A stretch of 64,000 nucleotides of DNA from Acorus gramineus (GCA_030737835.1 CM060854.1:16768002-16832001), one strand, 5' to 3'; shown: positions 21,553-34,208, counted from the stretch's first letter. The notes: generated from the sequence alone by a model not told the origin. Translations and numbers: made by a program.

Positions 21553-23579
21553 TCCCTTATTACTAATTTTATCATGGTTTTCAGATTTTTTTGTACAAAA
21601 ATATGGTTATAAAATTTTTAAATATTTGTTAGAAGGATTCTTTTTTTTTATCATTACCAGCCTAGATATATTGAGATCAATTTTATTTTTTTCAATTATA
21701 AAATTTGTTACAACACTTCATACTAAGATGAAAGATGATTTTCTTGTAGATTCTATGATTATTTACATTGAAATTTTATTTTGCTGAAAATATTGACTCA
21801 GATTGGATAAAAGATGATTTATATTCTTTAAAGGATCGTAAATACAGTTTTAATAACATATTTCTAAAAAAACTTAATCTTTTGTTAATTTTTGTATTTT
21901 TGCATATCTATGATAAAATTTACTAGAAATAAAATATAAACTCGTTTGGTTTATATAAAAAAACCCCTTTGTTGCTTCCTAAATACATCAATGATTTAGT
22001 GGGGGAAATGACCAAGCTGTCCCTACTTAAAAATTCTGGACAGGCTTTATTAGAACAGCCATAACTTCCACAATCTAACTCCGAATTTTACAATTCAAAA
22101 TTAATTGGAAAGCCAAGAATATTATCTACAAATTTTGAGTTTATGCAAAGATCCAATAACCCCTTCAGCTATTCCAAAATGTGAGTTAAATATCAAACAG
22201 GGCTGCTGTCAGGTTTATCTCATCCCTAAGATATAATTGGAAAAATACACATAACTTTTGCTACATGAATCCAGATGATTTAATTCCACTTTTGTATGAA
22301 AGCTAACTCAAAACTAAATATCTAATGACAAAATCAGATTTAAACTATTTCATCTTGGATATTAAAAAAATTAAATCCGAATACTAATCAGAACTGTATA
22401 ATTTTAAAAACGATGTCAAAATGCGAGGAAATATTCCATGTAAGCCAAAGCGAATACCAGAATAACAAATACACAGTCAAATTTTGAAATTGAACGCCCA
22501 AACTTTTAATATAAATAAAAACATGATATTTGATTGTTAAAAAGTGACATTGTCTTAACAATGATATAATAAATTCTAACACCATGTGGCTTTATCAAGC
22601 AGATGATTCTATCCGCATCGACTTTATATCCTTCTAATTTATTCACTCCCAACTATTGTAGGGCTAAGGTCCTACTATATGACATCAACCATGGGTCACA
22701 AGACAGGCGCAAAAAGAAAAGAGAAGATAACTAAAAAATGAAATATAGAGATGCACATTAAGTCATGTATAAGCATCATATATTAGTTCAAATTCACCAT
22801 CAGCAAGCAAGCAAGCAAAAAAGACGCTAATCTTAGACGACCCTATAATATTCTTACCTTAGTCCACAAAGTACATGATATTGTCCAACATTTGTTGGGC
22901 TGAATTGATCCTTATATTTTTTTAGATGTAGATAGGATCCTTGAATAATTAGAAGTCCTGGCTTTCTGTCAAACAAAAACAGTCAACTACAGATCATTTA
23001 ATTTTTATATATGTTTTGTTTAACATATTCTATGTTTTCTTTCAACTCTTTTGATGGTTCTGCGACTATTTTTTTTTCCTGCTGGATCAATAAAAAGTGT
23101 AGCTTCCATTGTTCATTACATTTGTAATTCCCTTCAAAGTGGATTAATAGGTGATAAAATCATATATCATGACAAAGTGGCGCAGAATCATGGTCCATCT
23201 ACAGGCAAAAAATTAACTCCATGAAATTCATGGATCCTTAATAAGAGTGGTTGTAGATGGCATCATAAAATGTCCAAAGTGTAATACAAAACTACATCAA
23301 ACCAATTGGGAGAGTTGAGTCGAACCAAAGATCAGAGCTAATATAATCTGAAAGGAAATATGTTTTCAACTGACGATCAACGGGGAAAACCACAAACAAG
23401 CAACTCACAACCTATCACTTTGGAAACTTACAAGAATCACAGTGAAAATCTTGAAAGGGAACTTACCAAAAAAAAAAAATTGACTTCAAATTCTTGAAAG
23501 GGAAGGAACTTAATTTGATATTGACATGCACTGACCAATACAAGGGTCACCTTGAAATAATTTTAGGCCCTTCAAAAAT
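21553..23579. other. AT-rich intergenic DNA, nothing recognised
   Basis: No coding domain or clear repeat boundary is visible. The stretch at 22000-22400 has the look of old transposon sequence (phrases such as CCATAACTTCC) but no termini were found. Confidence 0.45.
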
Positions 23580-24071
23580 CGTAATTTTAGATAAGTACCA
23601 CTTGAATCACCATTATTTACATCAAATCTTAAGCTATATTTTTTTATGATTTGGAATATTAAATTTTCCATAAATAGAAATGAGTAATCAAAACTTGTTT
23701 AATTTCAATTAAAGGAGAAGAAATGGTCTTTCAAAAATGTCAAGGTTTTGTCTTGATTTTTTAAATTACGATCATGCTACAATGATGTTGCAGATCTAAC
23801 CGTCCATTGGATGGACTCTAATACAGGGGAATTTGGAAAGCTCATAATAGGAATTAACTAGACATGTATGTCTTCCATACAAGAAATAGTAACAAAAACT
23901 TCCAATAAAAAAAAATAAAAAATATGACAGCCAAAGTTAATAAAAAATATATATAAAAAAATAAATCAACAAATTGTGTAAAAAAATATGAACATATAAA
24001 AACATTATAATAATAGTAGGTCAAACAACATTGAAAAAAACCATACTTTGAAAAGAAAGTCTAAAGACAAG

Positions 24072-24408
24072 ATGGATGATTTTGATTGGAAACCGTTCTT
24101 AAACGATGAAGAAGTAGTGAATGCTAAGGACAACAATCATAATGTGGGTGTCATGCATGTCCCGTTGTCTTCGTCGCTCACTATTCGGGAAAGACTGTGC
24201 AATAGTCAACAAGTTATAGATGATTTTGATCAACGGCACAACACTCAAATCATTGTACCCGACAACGATCGATACCAACAACGAGGAAGTTGTGGGTTTT
24301 GAAAATGCTGGAGAGGACAACAACACCAACAACAAGGAAGTTGTGAGTGTTTAAAATGTTGTAGAGGAAGAGATTGGAGCCTCAGCGTTTGACACGAGAG
24401 GAGTATGC
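24072..24408 (+). pseudogene. Exon of unrecognised 'DFDW' family, copy 2
   Basis: From the ATG at 24072 the piece encodes MDDFDWKPFLNDEEVVNAK, then a VMHVPLSSSL motif and an IDDFDQ motif. The frame then shifts within the NN-rich repeat; the exon ends with GAGTATGC before a perfect GTAAGTAA donor at 24409. It pairs with copy 5 in the other arm of the inverted repeat. The protein is acidic, with no membrane segment or signal peptide. No known domain was recognised. Confidence 0.5.
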
Positions 24409-25315
24409 GTAAGTAATTTTTTTTTTCTTTCTTTTGTTTTATAAGATTAATATAAGTTTTAATATTGCTTTCAATTATGGAAGCTATAAAATTTATCAAT
24501 ACTTCTATTTAAAAAATAATAATACAAATTGAATGAAAACATTCATTGGATGATTTTATTTTTATAAATTTATTTAAATTCATTTTTATGATAAAAAAGT
24601 TAAAAGATACAACTATAAATCTGATAAGGTATATTTAGATTGTATATATGGTAATGTACAATGAATGATTGTCTTATATATAACATATACACATACTTAA
24701 ATAGAAGAGGTTTATTTAAATCATAATATGTGCACGGTACATAAGCCTGTGTGTGTAATAAATTTAACATACAAGCATATATAAGGAACAATCTAGAATG
24801 TTGGCCTAAATATGGATTTTAAAAAAAATAAAAATATTGAAGCTTATATATTGTTTCCTTGTATTTGATGAGGATTCCTGCAAAATATAAACATCAAATT
24901 ATTTAGTTTATAGTGTACCATGTATTTGTTTGATTCCTCTCCAATTTGATAATACAGGTTGCAAAAAGTTCATGTTTTTAACAAAGTAATATGCATTAAA
25001 ACATCCATTTATTTTATTTTAACAATGAAAGGCCTAAGACAAGATTAGTTATGCCATACAAATTTACATACTCTAATTTTTTTTAAATAACTCTGATTGG
25101 TTCATTGGATTGCCTATTATTACCTTAGGAATCTTTATACATATTTAGTTTTGATAATTTATTACAACTTTTATAATTTAAAAAAGCTAATTATAATCAT
25201 CATTGCCGCTTTACGTTGAAGTTTTTACATGTGTTTTTGTACTATTTTCATACTATATTATACATCTAAAATCTTCTATTAATTGTTATACAACCAGAAA
25301 ATTTCTTAAAGGGTT

Positions 25316-25772
25316 AAAGCTGTGTGGAAGGCAGGATTGGAAACAGTTCTTAACCGGCGAAGAAGTCATGAATGTTGAGGACACCAATCAAGATGTCAGT
25401 GTTAAGCATGTCCCATCATCTTCATCGATATCACTCTCTAATATGGAACTGGAAGAAGGTCAAAAAGTTTTAGATGAATTTGATCAATGGCTGAAAGACT
25501 ACATTCAAGTTGTCATTCCCATGCAACAATGACACCAACAACGATGAAGTTGTGGGTGTTGAAAATGCTAGACAGAAGGAGATGGAGGAGAAACAAGTTC
25601 TAATCCCCAACAACAATATTAACAACAATGAAGTTGTGGGTGTTGAAAATGCTGGACAGAAGGAGATGGAGGAGGAACCATGGTGGCAACGTGTGGTTAT
25701 ACCTTCTATGACAGTATTGAATGGTCAGAAGGTGTAGAGAAAGCCCTGAGTTGGATCGCCAAAGGAGAATGC
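25316..25772 (+). pseudogene. Exon of unrecognised 'DFDW' family, copy 3
   Basis: The piece encodes GRQDWKQFLTGEEVMNVED, KHVPSSSSISLSN and LDEFDQW motifs, clearly related to copy 2. It then changes frame at about 25530 and continues as two units of a repeat containing NDEVVGVENA and EMEEKQV, and NNEVVGVENA and EMEEEP. The donor expected after AATGC is mutated (GCAAAT). The copy in the other arm (copy 4) has the same frame change, so it predates the inverted duplication. Confidence 0.5.
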
Positions 25773-26280
25773 GCAAATAATCTTTTCTTTTTTCTTTTAT
25801 TAAATTTAATATTAGTTTTAATATTTTTATCAATCATGTAAGCTATAAAATTCAACTATATTTATATTTTATTATAAAAAAAACAAATAAAAGTTGCATG
25901 AAAACATTGTGTTATATATAAGGATTTTATTTTTAAAAAAATAAATGATTGAAGTGGATATACCTATGGAGGTTGTATAATCAAACTGGGTGAAAAAAAA
26001 AACGAATAGATGGTACATTATAAACTAAAATAATAATTGGATGTTTATGGTTTACTTGATTGCTCATCCAATACAAGTAATCTATATATTGGTATATCCA
26101 CTTCAATCATTTATTTATTTTTTAAATAAAATCCTTATATATAACACAATGTTTTCATTCAACTTGTATTTGTTTTATCAAAGAGAAATATGGATAAATT
26201 ATATAGCTTATACGATTGATAACAATATTAAAACTCGAATTAAATTCCATAAAAGAAAAAAAAAAAAAAAGTTTACTTAC

Positions 26281-26745
26281 GCATGCTCCTTTGGCGTCGA
26301 ACGCCGAGGCTGTCTCTACACCCTGCGACCATCCGCTCCTGTCATATAAGGCCATAACCACACGTTGCCACTATGGTTCCTCCTCCATCTCCTCCTCTCC
26401 AACATTTTCAATACCCACAACTTCATCATTGTTAGTGTCGTTGTTGAAGACGACAACTTGTTTCTCCTCTATATCCTCCTCTCCAGCATTTTCAACATCC
26501 ACAACTTCATCGTTGTTGGTGTCGTTGTTGCATGGGGGTGACAACTTGAATGTAGTCTTTCGGCTATTGATCAAATTTATCTAAAACTTGTTAACCATCT
26601 TCCAGTTCTATATTAGAGAGTGATATCGATGAAGATGATGGGACATGTTTAACACTGACATCTTGATTGGTGTCCTCAACATTCACGACTTCTTTGTCGG
26701 TTAAGAACTGTTTCCAATCCCGCCTTCCACATAGCCTTAGCCTTT
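26281..26745 (-). pseudogene. Exon of unrecognised 'DFDW' family, copy 4
   Basis: This is the inverted partner of copy 3. On the minus strand it encodes GRRDWKQFLTDKEVVNVED and SSSSISLSN, has two stops in the following part, then in another frame the repeats NNDTNNDEVVDVENAGEEDI and NNDTNNDEVVGIENVGEEEM. A good donor GTAAGTAAAC follows GCATGC at its 3' end (26271-26280). Confidence 0.5.
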
Positions 26746-27637
26746 TAATAAATTTCCTGGTTTTATAACAATCAATAGAAGATTTTAGATGTATAGTATG
26801 GAAAATACATGTAAAAACTTCAATGTAAGGCGGCGATGATGATGATTATAATTAGCTTTTCTGAATTACAAAAGTTTTAATAAATTATCCAAATTAAATA
26901 TATATAAGGGCTCCTAAGATAATAATAGGCAATCTAATGAACCAATTATAGTTATTTTTTAAACATTAAAGTACATAAATATGTATGGCATAACTAATCT
27001 TGTCTTAGGTCTTTCATTATTAGAATAAATTAAATTGATGTTTTAATGCATATTACTTTGTTACAAATAAGAACTTTTTGCAACATATATTTTCAAATCG
27101 GAGAGGAATAAAATGAATACATGTTACACTATAAAATAAATAATTTGATTTTATGTTTTACAGGAGTGCTCATCAAATACAAGGAAATAGTATATCAACT
27201 TCAATAGTTTATTTTTAAAAAAAATTCATATTTAGGTTAACATCCTACATTGTTCCTTATTTATGCTTATATGTTAAATTTATTACACACACTCTATTAT
27301 GTACCGTGTACATATTATAATTTAAATAAACCTCTTTTATTTAAGTATATGTATTTCTTATATAAAACACGTACAACCATTCACTATACATTACCATATA
27401 TACAATCTAAATATACATTATTAGATTAATAGTTGTATCTTTTAACTTTTTATCTTAAAAATGAATTTAAATAAATTTATAAAAATAAAATTATCCAAAG
27501 AATGTTTTTCATTGAAGTTGTATTTTTTTTTTATAAAATAGAAGTACAGATAAATTCTTAGCTTATATGATTGATAACAATATTAAAACTTATATTAATC
27601 TGATAAAAGAAAACAAAGAAAATAAAAGATTACTTAC

Positions 27638-27957
27638 GCATGCTCTCCTGGTGTCCAAAGTTGAGGCTCCATCTCTTCATCTACAACATTTTCAACACCC
27701 ACCACTTCCTTGTTGTTGGTGACATTGTCAAGCACAATGATTTGAGTGTTGTGCTGTTGATCAAAATCATCTACAATTTGTTCACAATTACGCAGTTCTT
27801 CCCCAATAGAAAGTGACGAAGACAGCGGGACATGCATGACACTGACATTTTGATTGTTGTCCCCAGCTTTCATGACTTCTTCGTCATTTAAGAACGGTTT
27901 CCAATCAAAATCATCCATCTCCTTTTTTATTTTCTTTTCAAAGTATTGGTTTTTCAA
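27638..27957 (-). pseudogene. Exon of unrecognised 'DFDW' family, copy 5 (most intact)
   Basis: This is the best-preserved copy: an uninterrupted frame of 107 codons starting at the ATG at 27957 with a Lys-rich start, then MDDFDWKPFLNDEEVMK, VSVMHVPLSSSLSIG, VDDFDQQHNTQIIV, NNKEVVGVENV and PGEHA. A perfect GTAAGT donor lies at 27632-27637 just before the frame's stop, so the exon probably ends at 27638. Acidic and Asn/Glu-rich, without membrane segments. The family was not recognised, and whether any copy is expressed is unknown. Confidence 0.45.
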
Positions 27958-28490
27958 TGTTATTTGATCTACTATTATTTATAATGTTTTCATATGTTTA
28001 TATTTGTTAACACAATTTGTTGATTTATTTTTTTACTATATTTTTTTAGTAACTTTTGCTACCATATTTTGTAATTTTTCTTATTGGAAGTTTTTATTAC
28101 TATTTCTTGTATGGAAGATAAATATGTCTAGTTAATTCCTATTATTGTCTAAATGATCCTAAATTCCCTTATATTAGAGTCCATCCAGTAGATGGTTAGA
28201 TCTGCAACATCATTGTGGCATGATTGTAATTTTAAAAAACCTTGACATTTTTGAAAGACCATTTCTTCTCCTTTAATTGAAACTAAACAAATTTTAATTA
28301 CTCATTTCTATTTACTCGAAATTTAATATTTTGAATCATAAAAAATATAGTTTAAGATTTGATGTACATAAATCACATCTATACTTCTAAATTTTTATAA
28401 TTAAAAATTAAAATTATCAACTAAATTTATCTCAATTGGATTTTATAAACTGATTAAAATACAATGTCGAATAAAACTATGATTTTTTTT

Positions 28491-28769
28491 AGGGATTTTT
28501 ATTTTTGAGTCCCCATAAATCATATGAATTTAGTGATCGATCACTCACTTCTTCATATTTTGGTTTTAGTCCTCATATTTAAAAGATATGTTCCTTTTTA
28601 CTCCCTGGGAGAGACTTATCCCTAAATTATTTGATTTTCTTTTTAGTCCCTAGGAGGGACTAAAAAAGAACATATTCTTTAAATCGGGGGACTAAAATCA
28701 AAATATGAAGAAGTGAGAGATTGATCCCTAAATAGGTATGTTTACAGGGACTGAAAACTAAAAAACCCT
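28491..28769. mobile_element. MITE with near full-length inverted repeats
   Basis: Ends AGGGATTTTTATTTTTGAGT and, on the other strand, AGGGTTTTTTAGTTTTCAGT continue as arms of about 130 bp with GTCCC-rich words (AGTCCCTAGGAGGGACT at the centre). The insertion lies in a T-rich stretch, so the target duplication cannot be resolved. The paralogous segment near 12740 lacks this sequence, which gives an empty site. Confidence 0.75.
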
Positions 28770-29509
28770 TTTTATATTTATTTTTTTTGTGGTAATTTTT
28801 TTTTTCTTGAAAGTATGATTTTAGAGTAAATTTATTATGTTAAAAAAATCAATTTAATATTGATAATATAACAGTGCGTCATAATTTAATCTATTAATTA
28901 TATCACAATAGAGGTCAAACTCTACATGAAAGTCTTAAAAAAATGAAATAAAATTGTACCCCTGTTAAAATACTATTTAAACAATATACCCCTAGTAAAT
29001 TATTTTTTTCATCAATACCCCTTCAAAATAGCTTAAATTATGCTTAAATGTCCTTTTGAGATGTATTATTGTAAATCTTAAAATATTTATCTTATTCATA
29101 AATACCCCTCAAAAGAATATGGGTGCACCATTTAAACCATTTAAAACTTCAAATTGAAAATACAAATATTTAATTTTGAAATCAAGTATAAACATTAGCA
29201 TACATCTAATCTCAATCCTAACAGAAAAAAAAAGACAGAAAACACATATTTCCAATATCTCAATCCTAATAAAAAAAAAGACAGAAGAATTACTTCATTC
29301 GATATTTCACATCTTTCCAATGAAAAAAAGACAATTAAATCAAGATTTAATAGCTCATCATGATGCGATGTGATTATGTGAACCTTTAAAATTATTTCAT
29401 TTGAGGACAATGAAACGTGATGCTCTATAGATATTAGAGGGCGTGATAGAAAAAAAAAAAATATGGTAGTATGGTCATTATTTTTTTTTCTCTTTTGACA
29501 ATCCGTGGG
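28770..29509. other. Outer part of the duplicated repeat unit
   Basis: To about 29262 this continues the unit that is duplicated at 11366-13234. It contains phrases such as ACCCCTGTTAAAATACTATT and ATACCCCTCAAAA. After that there is AT-rich sequence with two diverged copies of a CTCAATCCTAA(C/T) A-rich word. No gene is seen. Confidence 0.5.
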
Positions 29510-29517
29510 GAGAGAAG

Positions 29518-30010
29518 TAGGGTTGCAATTCCATCAATTTGATTTGGGATTTGACAAATCCAAATTGAACCAAATTATAATCACATCTAACCAGAAAATT
29601 GAACCAATTCGAAAACCCAAAAATGAATCGAATGAATGTTGTTTGATTACCCGAAACTAAACCGAGTCGAATCGAACTGTTTGGTTGGTTTGAGGTTTTT
29701 TTGGGTTGGTTTACAACTTTACATAAATATCTAAAAAGTTAGAGATTGATAGTATAAATTAGTGTATTAATTTATGAATATTAATTGTATAACAATAATA
29801 TATTTTTCAATGTAAAAAGAAAGATCTAAACGAAAATTGATTTTTTTTTTTTTACTAAAACCAAACCCAAACCAAGCCAAGTAGTTCAGTTTATTATTTT
29901 TTCAATCCATACCTAACAAAAAAAAAAAACATATTGACTCAAACAACAAAAAAAAAAAATCGGTTTGGATCCGTTCCAATTCAGTTTAACCGACCAAAGT
30001 TGCACCCCTA
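29518..30010. mobile_element. hAT-type MITE
   Basis: The 493-bp element starts TAGGGTTGCAA and its other end, complemented, reads TAGGGGTGCAA. It is flanked by a perfect 8-bp duplication GAGAGAAG (29510-29517 and 30011-30018), as expected for hAT transposition. The interior holds repeated ACCAAA/TTTGGTT words and no transposase. Confidence 0.85.
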
Positions 30011-30018
30011 GAGAGAAG

Positions 30019-31192
30019 GTCGTGTTATGATTGGCTCTTATACTTTGACAGTTTACATGCAAGGGCCCCAAAATCTTAAAATAGATTTTTAATACCTATT
30101 ATACTTGAAATTTTATTTTATTTTTGAATTATTCATTTTACTATTAAAAACTTATCCATTTCACTTATTTTTTTTCTATTTTATGAGAATTTTTATTTAT
30201 TAATTCTTTGATTTAATAAGAATAAAATCTTTTTGGGTTATACGTGATTTTTTATATTTTTTATTCTTATTAATTTTATTTTTTCTTTTATGTTTGTTTT
30301 AATTTTTATTTTTCAAAATATGTGTTATTTTTATAATTTTTTTATTTTATTTACTATTTATTTATATTTATGGAAAATAAACTTGTTGTTATACAAATTT
30401 TTAATATATTAAAATAAGGTCATTGAAAGGAATTAATAAAAACATTGATGATCTTCAGACAAATAAATGAAGAAAAACATACTTTGAAAGAAAAAAACAC
30501 ATCAATAGAACTTATTTATGGGCCAAACATCGAAGGAAGACATACCTTGACTTGCATATAGCCCTGGAATTCGCTAAAGTCTTTATGAGAAATCTTAAGA
30601 ATATTTCTTCCATGATTTCACTATGAAGATAAATCTCAAAGAGTGACTCATCTCTTTCTTCATTGGATGATAAAAGAGTTTCTTAACAAATGAAAATAGC
30701 TTTTGCATCATATTTGTGTTATCTTCTTAAATTCTTGGTTCCACCACTTTTATATAGGCTTCAAATGACCATTTTCAGAAGATAAATTTTAATAAATACA
30801 TCCCCATGAACATAGTAGAAAAATATTGATATAATATTGTCACCATTAATTATTAATTAAATTTGACATCATCAACTTATTAATTGACGAGTCATTTTGC
30901 CAAAATTAATTTCCCGAGTTCCAATGCACTAGATTATGTTGAATGATTTATTGAAAATTGACCTTTCATTAAAACAACAATAGTAATATATAAAAACTAA
31001 ACTCTTTCATTGAATCAATGGAGTTAAGATTTTGAATATCTTTGAATTCTCAGTGATTACACATGTTTTTAAGAGTGATCAAAATTTTAAAACTATCAAT
31101 ATATTTCAATTATTTGGTCTGAGGTGGTTGCTTATAAATTTTATTCCTAAATATTATTCACATTATTTACAATATCTTTTGGATTATACCTA
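30019..31192. other. AT-rich intergenic DNA with a segment duplicated at 37946-38085
   Basis: About 30712-30850 matches 37946-38085 in direct orientation (for example GGTTCCACCACTTTTATATA and AATACATCCCCATGAACATA). No coding feature recognised. Confidence 0.6.
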
Positions 31193-31201
31193 TATATAAA
31201 T

Positions 31202-31969
31202 GGGAAAATGACTAAAAAAATTATCTCAAAAGTTAGAAATACCAAAATCAGTCACTTTTTAAAAGTATACCTAAAAAAGTCTCATTTTACAATTTTGGAA
31301 ACACAAAAACTAATCTACCCTTATGCAATTAGATTCTTAATACATTCTATATCTCTTAACTTTGTTAAAATATTTCACCCTCTTAATTTTATTAATATAT
31401 TTAACACATTTTCATGTAGATCAATCTTTTTTATTGTAAATGCTTTGTGATTAGGTGGATTTTGTGAAATATGTACCAATATAATTTGAGTTTTTGACGA
31501 TGAACTCCATTAAATGTTGATGCTTTTAAAAAAAATGGATATGTACTAATGATATCATAAAAATATGTAAATAGCCAAAAAATTAAAAATGTCAATAAAG
31601 ATTTAGACTACTAAAATATCATCTGCTGCATTGGGGCACAATACAAATTTAAATTACATATTATGATTATACACAATGAAAAATGATAAACAATATCATG
31701 TAAGATATATATAAGAAACACACAGTATGATACATAATAACAAAATCTCTAAGAATTGATTTTCATCATGTACAGAGAGATTGTTGTTTTATAGGAAAAA
31801 TAGGTTTTTAGTGTGGAATAAAGATGGATATTAAAGATTTAATTACATAAAGGTAAATTAGTCATTTGTGTTTTCAAAACTGTTAAATGAGACTTTTTTA
31901 GGTATAATTTTAAAAAATAACTGATTTGGGTATTTCAAACTCTTAGAAGATTTTTTTGATCATTTTCCC
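31202..31969. mobile_element. Non-autonomous Mutator-like element (MULE-MITE)
   Basis: The 768-bp element has inverted repeats of more than 120 bp (left GGGAAAATGACTAAAAAAAT, right complement GGGAAAATGATCAAAAAAAT). A perfect 9-bp duplication TATATAAAT flanks it (31193-31201 and 31970-31978). No transposase is present; the open frame inside the left inverted repeat is incidental. Confidence 0.85.
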
Positions 31970-32124
31970 TATATAAATTTGCTTTTCTAATAAATTACAA
32001 AAATTATTTAAACAGCATTTTAATGAGTAAAATACAATCTACCTATAGATTTGCTTTTGTAATAAAATTTAATATTTGGAATCTTGTAAGATGTCGGGCA
32101 TTTGTGGGTTTAACTTTATTTAAA

Positions 32125-32841
32125 GGGCTTTGTTAACGAGTGCCCTTAGGGCACTAGTTAACCCGTATTTATTGCTAACATTTTAGACAACCCAACAAAT
32201 TTAATTATAATAAAAATCAATATTTTGAAGTTTTTTTTAAAATACCAACTATACCTTTAATAAATTCACCAAATTTTTTTTCCTTCCTCCCGTATCCAAT
32301 TTTTCCTTCCCATAATTAAATTTTTTCCTTTTATCCCACAAAAGTATCATTCGAATATGCACCTCCATTCTTTATTGATTTTTTTATCATTTGAATTTAT
32401 TTTAATATATTACAAATAAATGATCTTGCATGCTTCTGACTCTGATCGGTGCTTCACATCAAATTAGTGTATGCAGATTCGTGATAATGAAAAAAGAGAG
32501 ATGCTTTGTAATTTTGTTTATAAAGCAGATGCTGAAATTTAAATTTTATATTATAGTGGATTAGTATTTTAAATTGTGCATTGAAAAACATATTAATAAA
32601 AATTAAATTATAAGAAATACATGTAAAAAAAATGTTGATTTAATAAAAAATTTTGATATGGGAGGGAAAATTGGATATAGGAGGGAAGAAAGAAAGTTGG
32701 TGAATTTATTAAGGGTATTGTTGGTATTTTAAAAAATTTAATTTATTAATTTATATCATAATTAGATTTATTGAGTTGCCCAAAACGGTAATAGTAAATA
32801 TGGATTAACAAGTGTCCTTAGAGCACTCATCGACAAAACCC
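32125..32841. mobile_element. Non-autonomous Mutator-like element (MULE-MITE)
   Basis: The 717-bp element has inverted repeats of about 180 bp (left GGGCTTTGTTAACGAGTGCC, right complement GGGTTTTGTCGATGAGTGCT). It is flanked by TTATTTAAA (32116-32124) and TTATTTATT (32842-32850), a 9-bp duplication with two mismatches. The left end also contains the short palindrome TGCCCTTAGGGCA. Confidence 0.75.
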
Positions 32842-32850
32842 TTATTTATT

Positions 32851-33405
32851 TATCTGACTTCATTCACGGAATATTAAAACATAAAATCTTAAAGTGAAAA
32901 AACACCCAAGATTTTCTTATATATGTTTTATGAAATTCAATTTTTAAAAATTTTATTACTATAAATATAATTTAATATTCCATTGATGGAAATGATGGCC
33001 GCGTGACGTGGCGCCTTCATAACCATCTTGCGGTCAAATGACCATAATTAATTTTGATTGTTGGGTTGTTTTAAAAATAATTATTTCAATAGTTATTTAA
33101 TTGGAATACCCACAAAATTATGAAAAGATTAATAGGAAGTATCTACAAAATAAATATGGGTTCTTTTGCAAGTATACCATAAAAAATATAGTATTTATTT
33201 TTATACCACTACAAATAACATATTTATTTTTATACCACCAGAATTTTTTTTTAATATAAAAATGTGCTTCTCTTTCAATAATTATTTAATTGAAAACCCA
33301 TAAAAATATGAAAAGATCCCTATTAATGAGGAAGTATCTATGAAATAATTATTTTGCATGTTGCATGTTCCCTTCTCCTCATATATTAAGTAGTTTTTGA
33401 AAAAT
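32851..33405. other. AT-rich intergenic DNA, nothing recognised
   Basis: Short direct words such as ATTTATTTTTATACCAC recur near 33190-33240. No gene. Confidence 0.45.
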
Positions 33406-33410
33406 GATAT

Positions 33411-34208
33411 TGTATGGTCCAAAAATGAATCCCACCAACCATGCTCCACGCACCGACGACCCATGACCCGATTCGCGAGGGCCTACGATCCGGATCACCC
33501 ACTATGAGTGCATCCGGCCCGTCTAACAATGCATATCCGACCACCAGAAAATATCAAATTAGATTTGGGGTCAAATCCCAAAAGAAAATATGATTTTGAG
33601 ATCATCAATGCAGAGATCTCATATTATATATTAGATTTGGAGTCATCATTGACTGACCATCATGGATGATTCCCAAAATCCCAACAATATATATATTAGA
33701 TTTGGAGTTATCAATAATTGATTTCCAAATCTCAACAATATATGTTAAATGTGTAAACTTCATTAATTGATTTCATAAAATCTCAAACAAAATATGTAGG
33801 GATAATCAATGACATTATGAAAATCTCTAAATATACATATGTTTGATCACCTAAATCAAAGATTTCTTCTCATCCGTCCGATAGGAGAGAGATCCACTAT
33901 TTATTCGAAGGCACCCACCAAAGTACTATAAATATGGAACCGGTTCTCCCTATGGGTGGAGGAGATTTTTCCACTAGATCCCTATACCAAAAGAGGAACT
34001 ATGTGTGACTTGATCCCTTTACAAGAGTACGTAGGCAGCCTGAGAGGTCACATCAAGTTCAGTCCAAATCAAACCAAACCCGGACCGCCCTTGAGTTGGT
34101 CCATTCAAAAAGGAGGATCACCGACAACCAGACGGTACCCATCCAAGGAGATAGAAGCAGACGGATTTTGATGACCCGAACTCAGTACATCATTTTTTTG
34201 CTCCTCCA
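33411..34208 (+). mobile_element. Solo LTR, same family as the truncated LTR at 13235-13786
   Basis: The right 530 bp match 13235-13786 closely, including the promoter-like ACTATAAATATGGAACC and the CTCCTCCA end. Taking the start as TGTATGGTCC at 33411 gives flanks GATAT (33406-33410) and AATAT (34209-34213), a 5-bp duplication with one mismatch. No primer site follows, in contrast to the copy at 13786. The start is the less certain end. Confidence 0.6.

Larger units (their letters stand above)
23580..28420. repeat. Large inverted repeat, arms about 2.4 kb, spacer 125 bp
   Basis: The left arm (about 23580-25966) and right arm (about 26092-28420) are inverted copies. The inner ends are GATTGAAGTGGATATACC (25949-25966) and its complement (26092-26109). 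Matching landmarks along the arms include the two exon-like pieces of each arm, a TTACATTGAAGTTTTTACAT-like segment, a GTTAGATCTGCAACATCATT segment, and a TTTAAGATTTGATGTA segment near the outer ends. Divergence is noticeable by eye, so the duplication is not recent. A transcript through it would fold into a very long hairpin. Confidence 0.85.

Noticed and set aside
31208..31450. 80-codon frame
   Set aside because: Lies inside the long inverted repeat of a Mutator-like MITE and has no domain.
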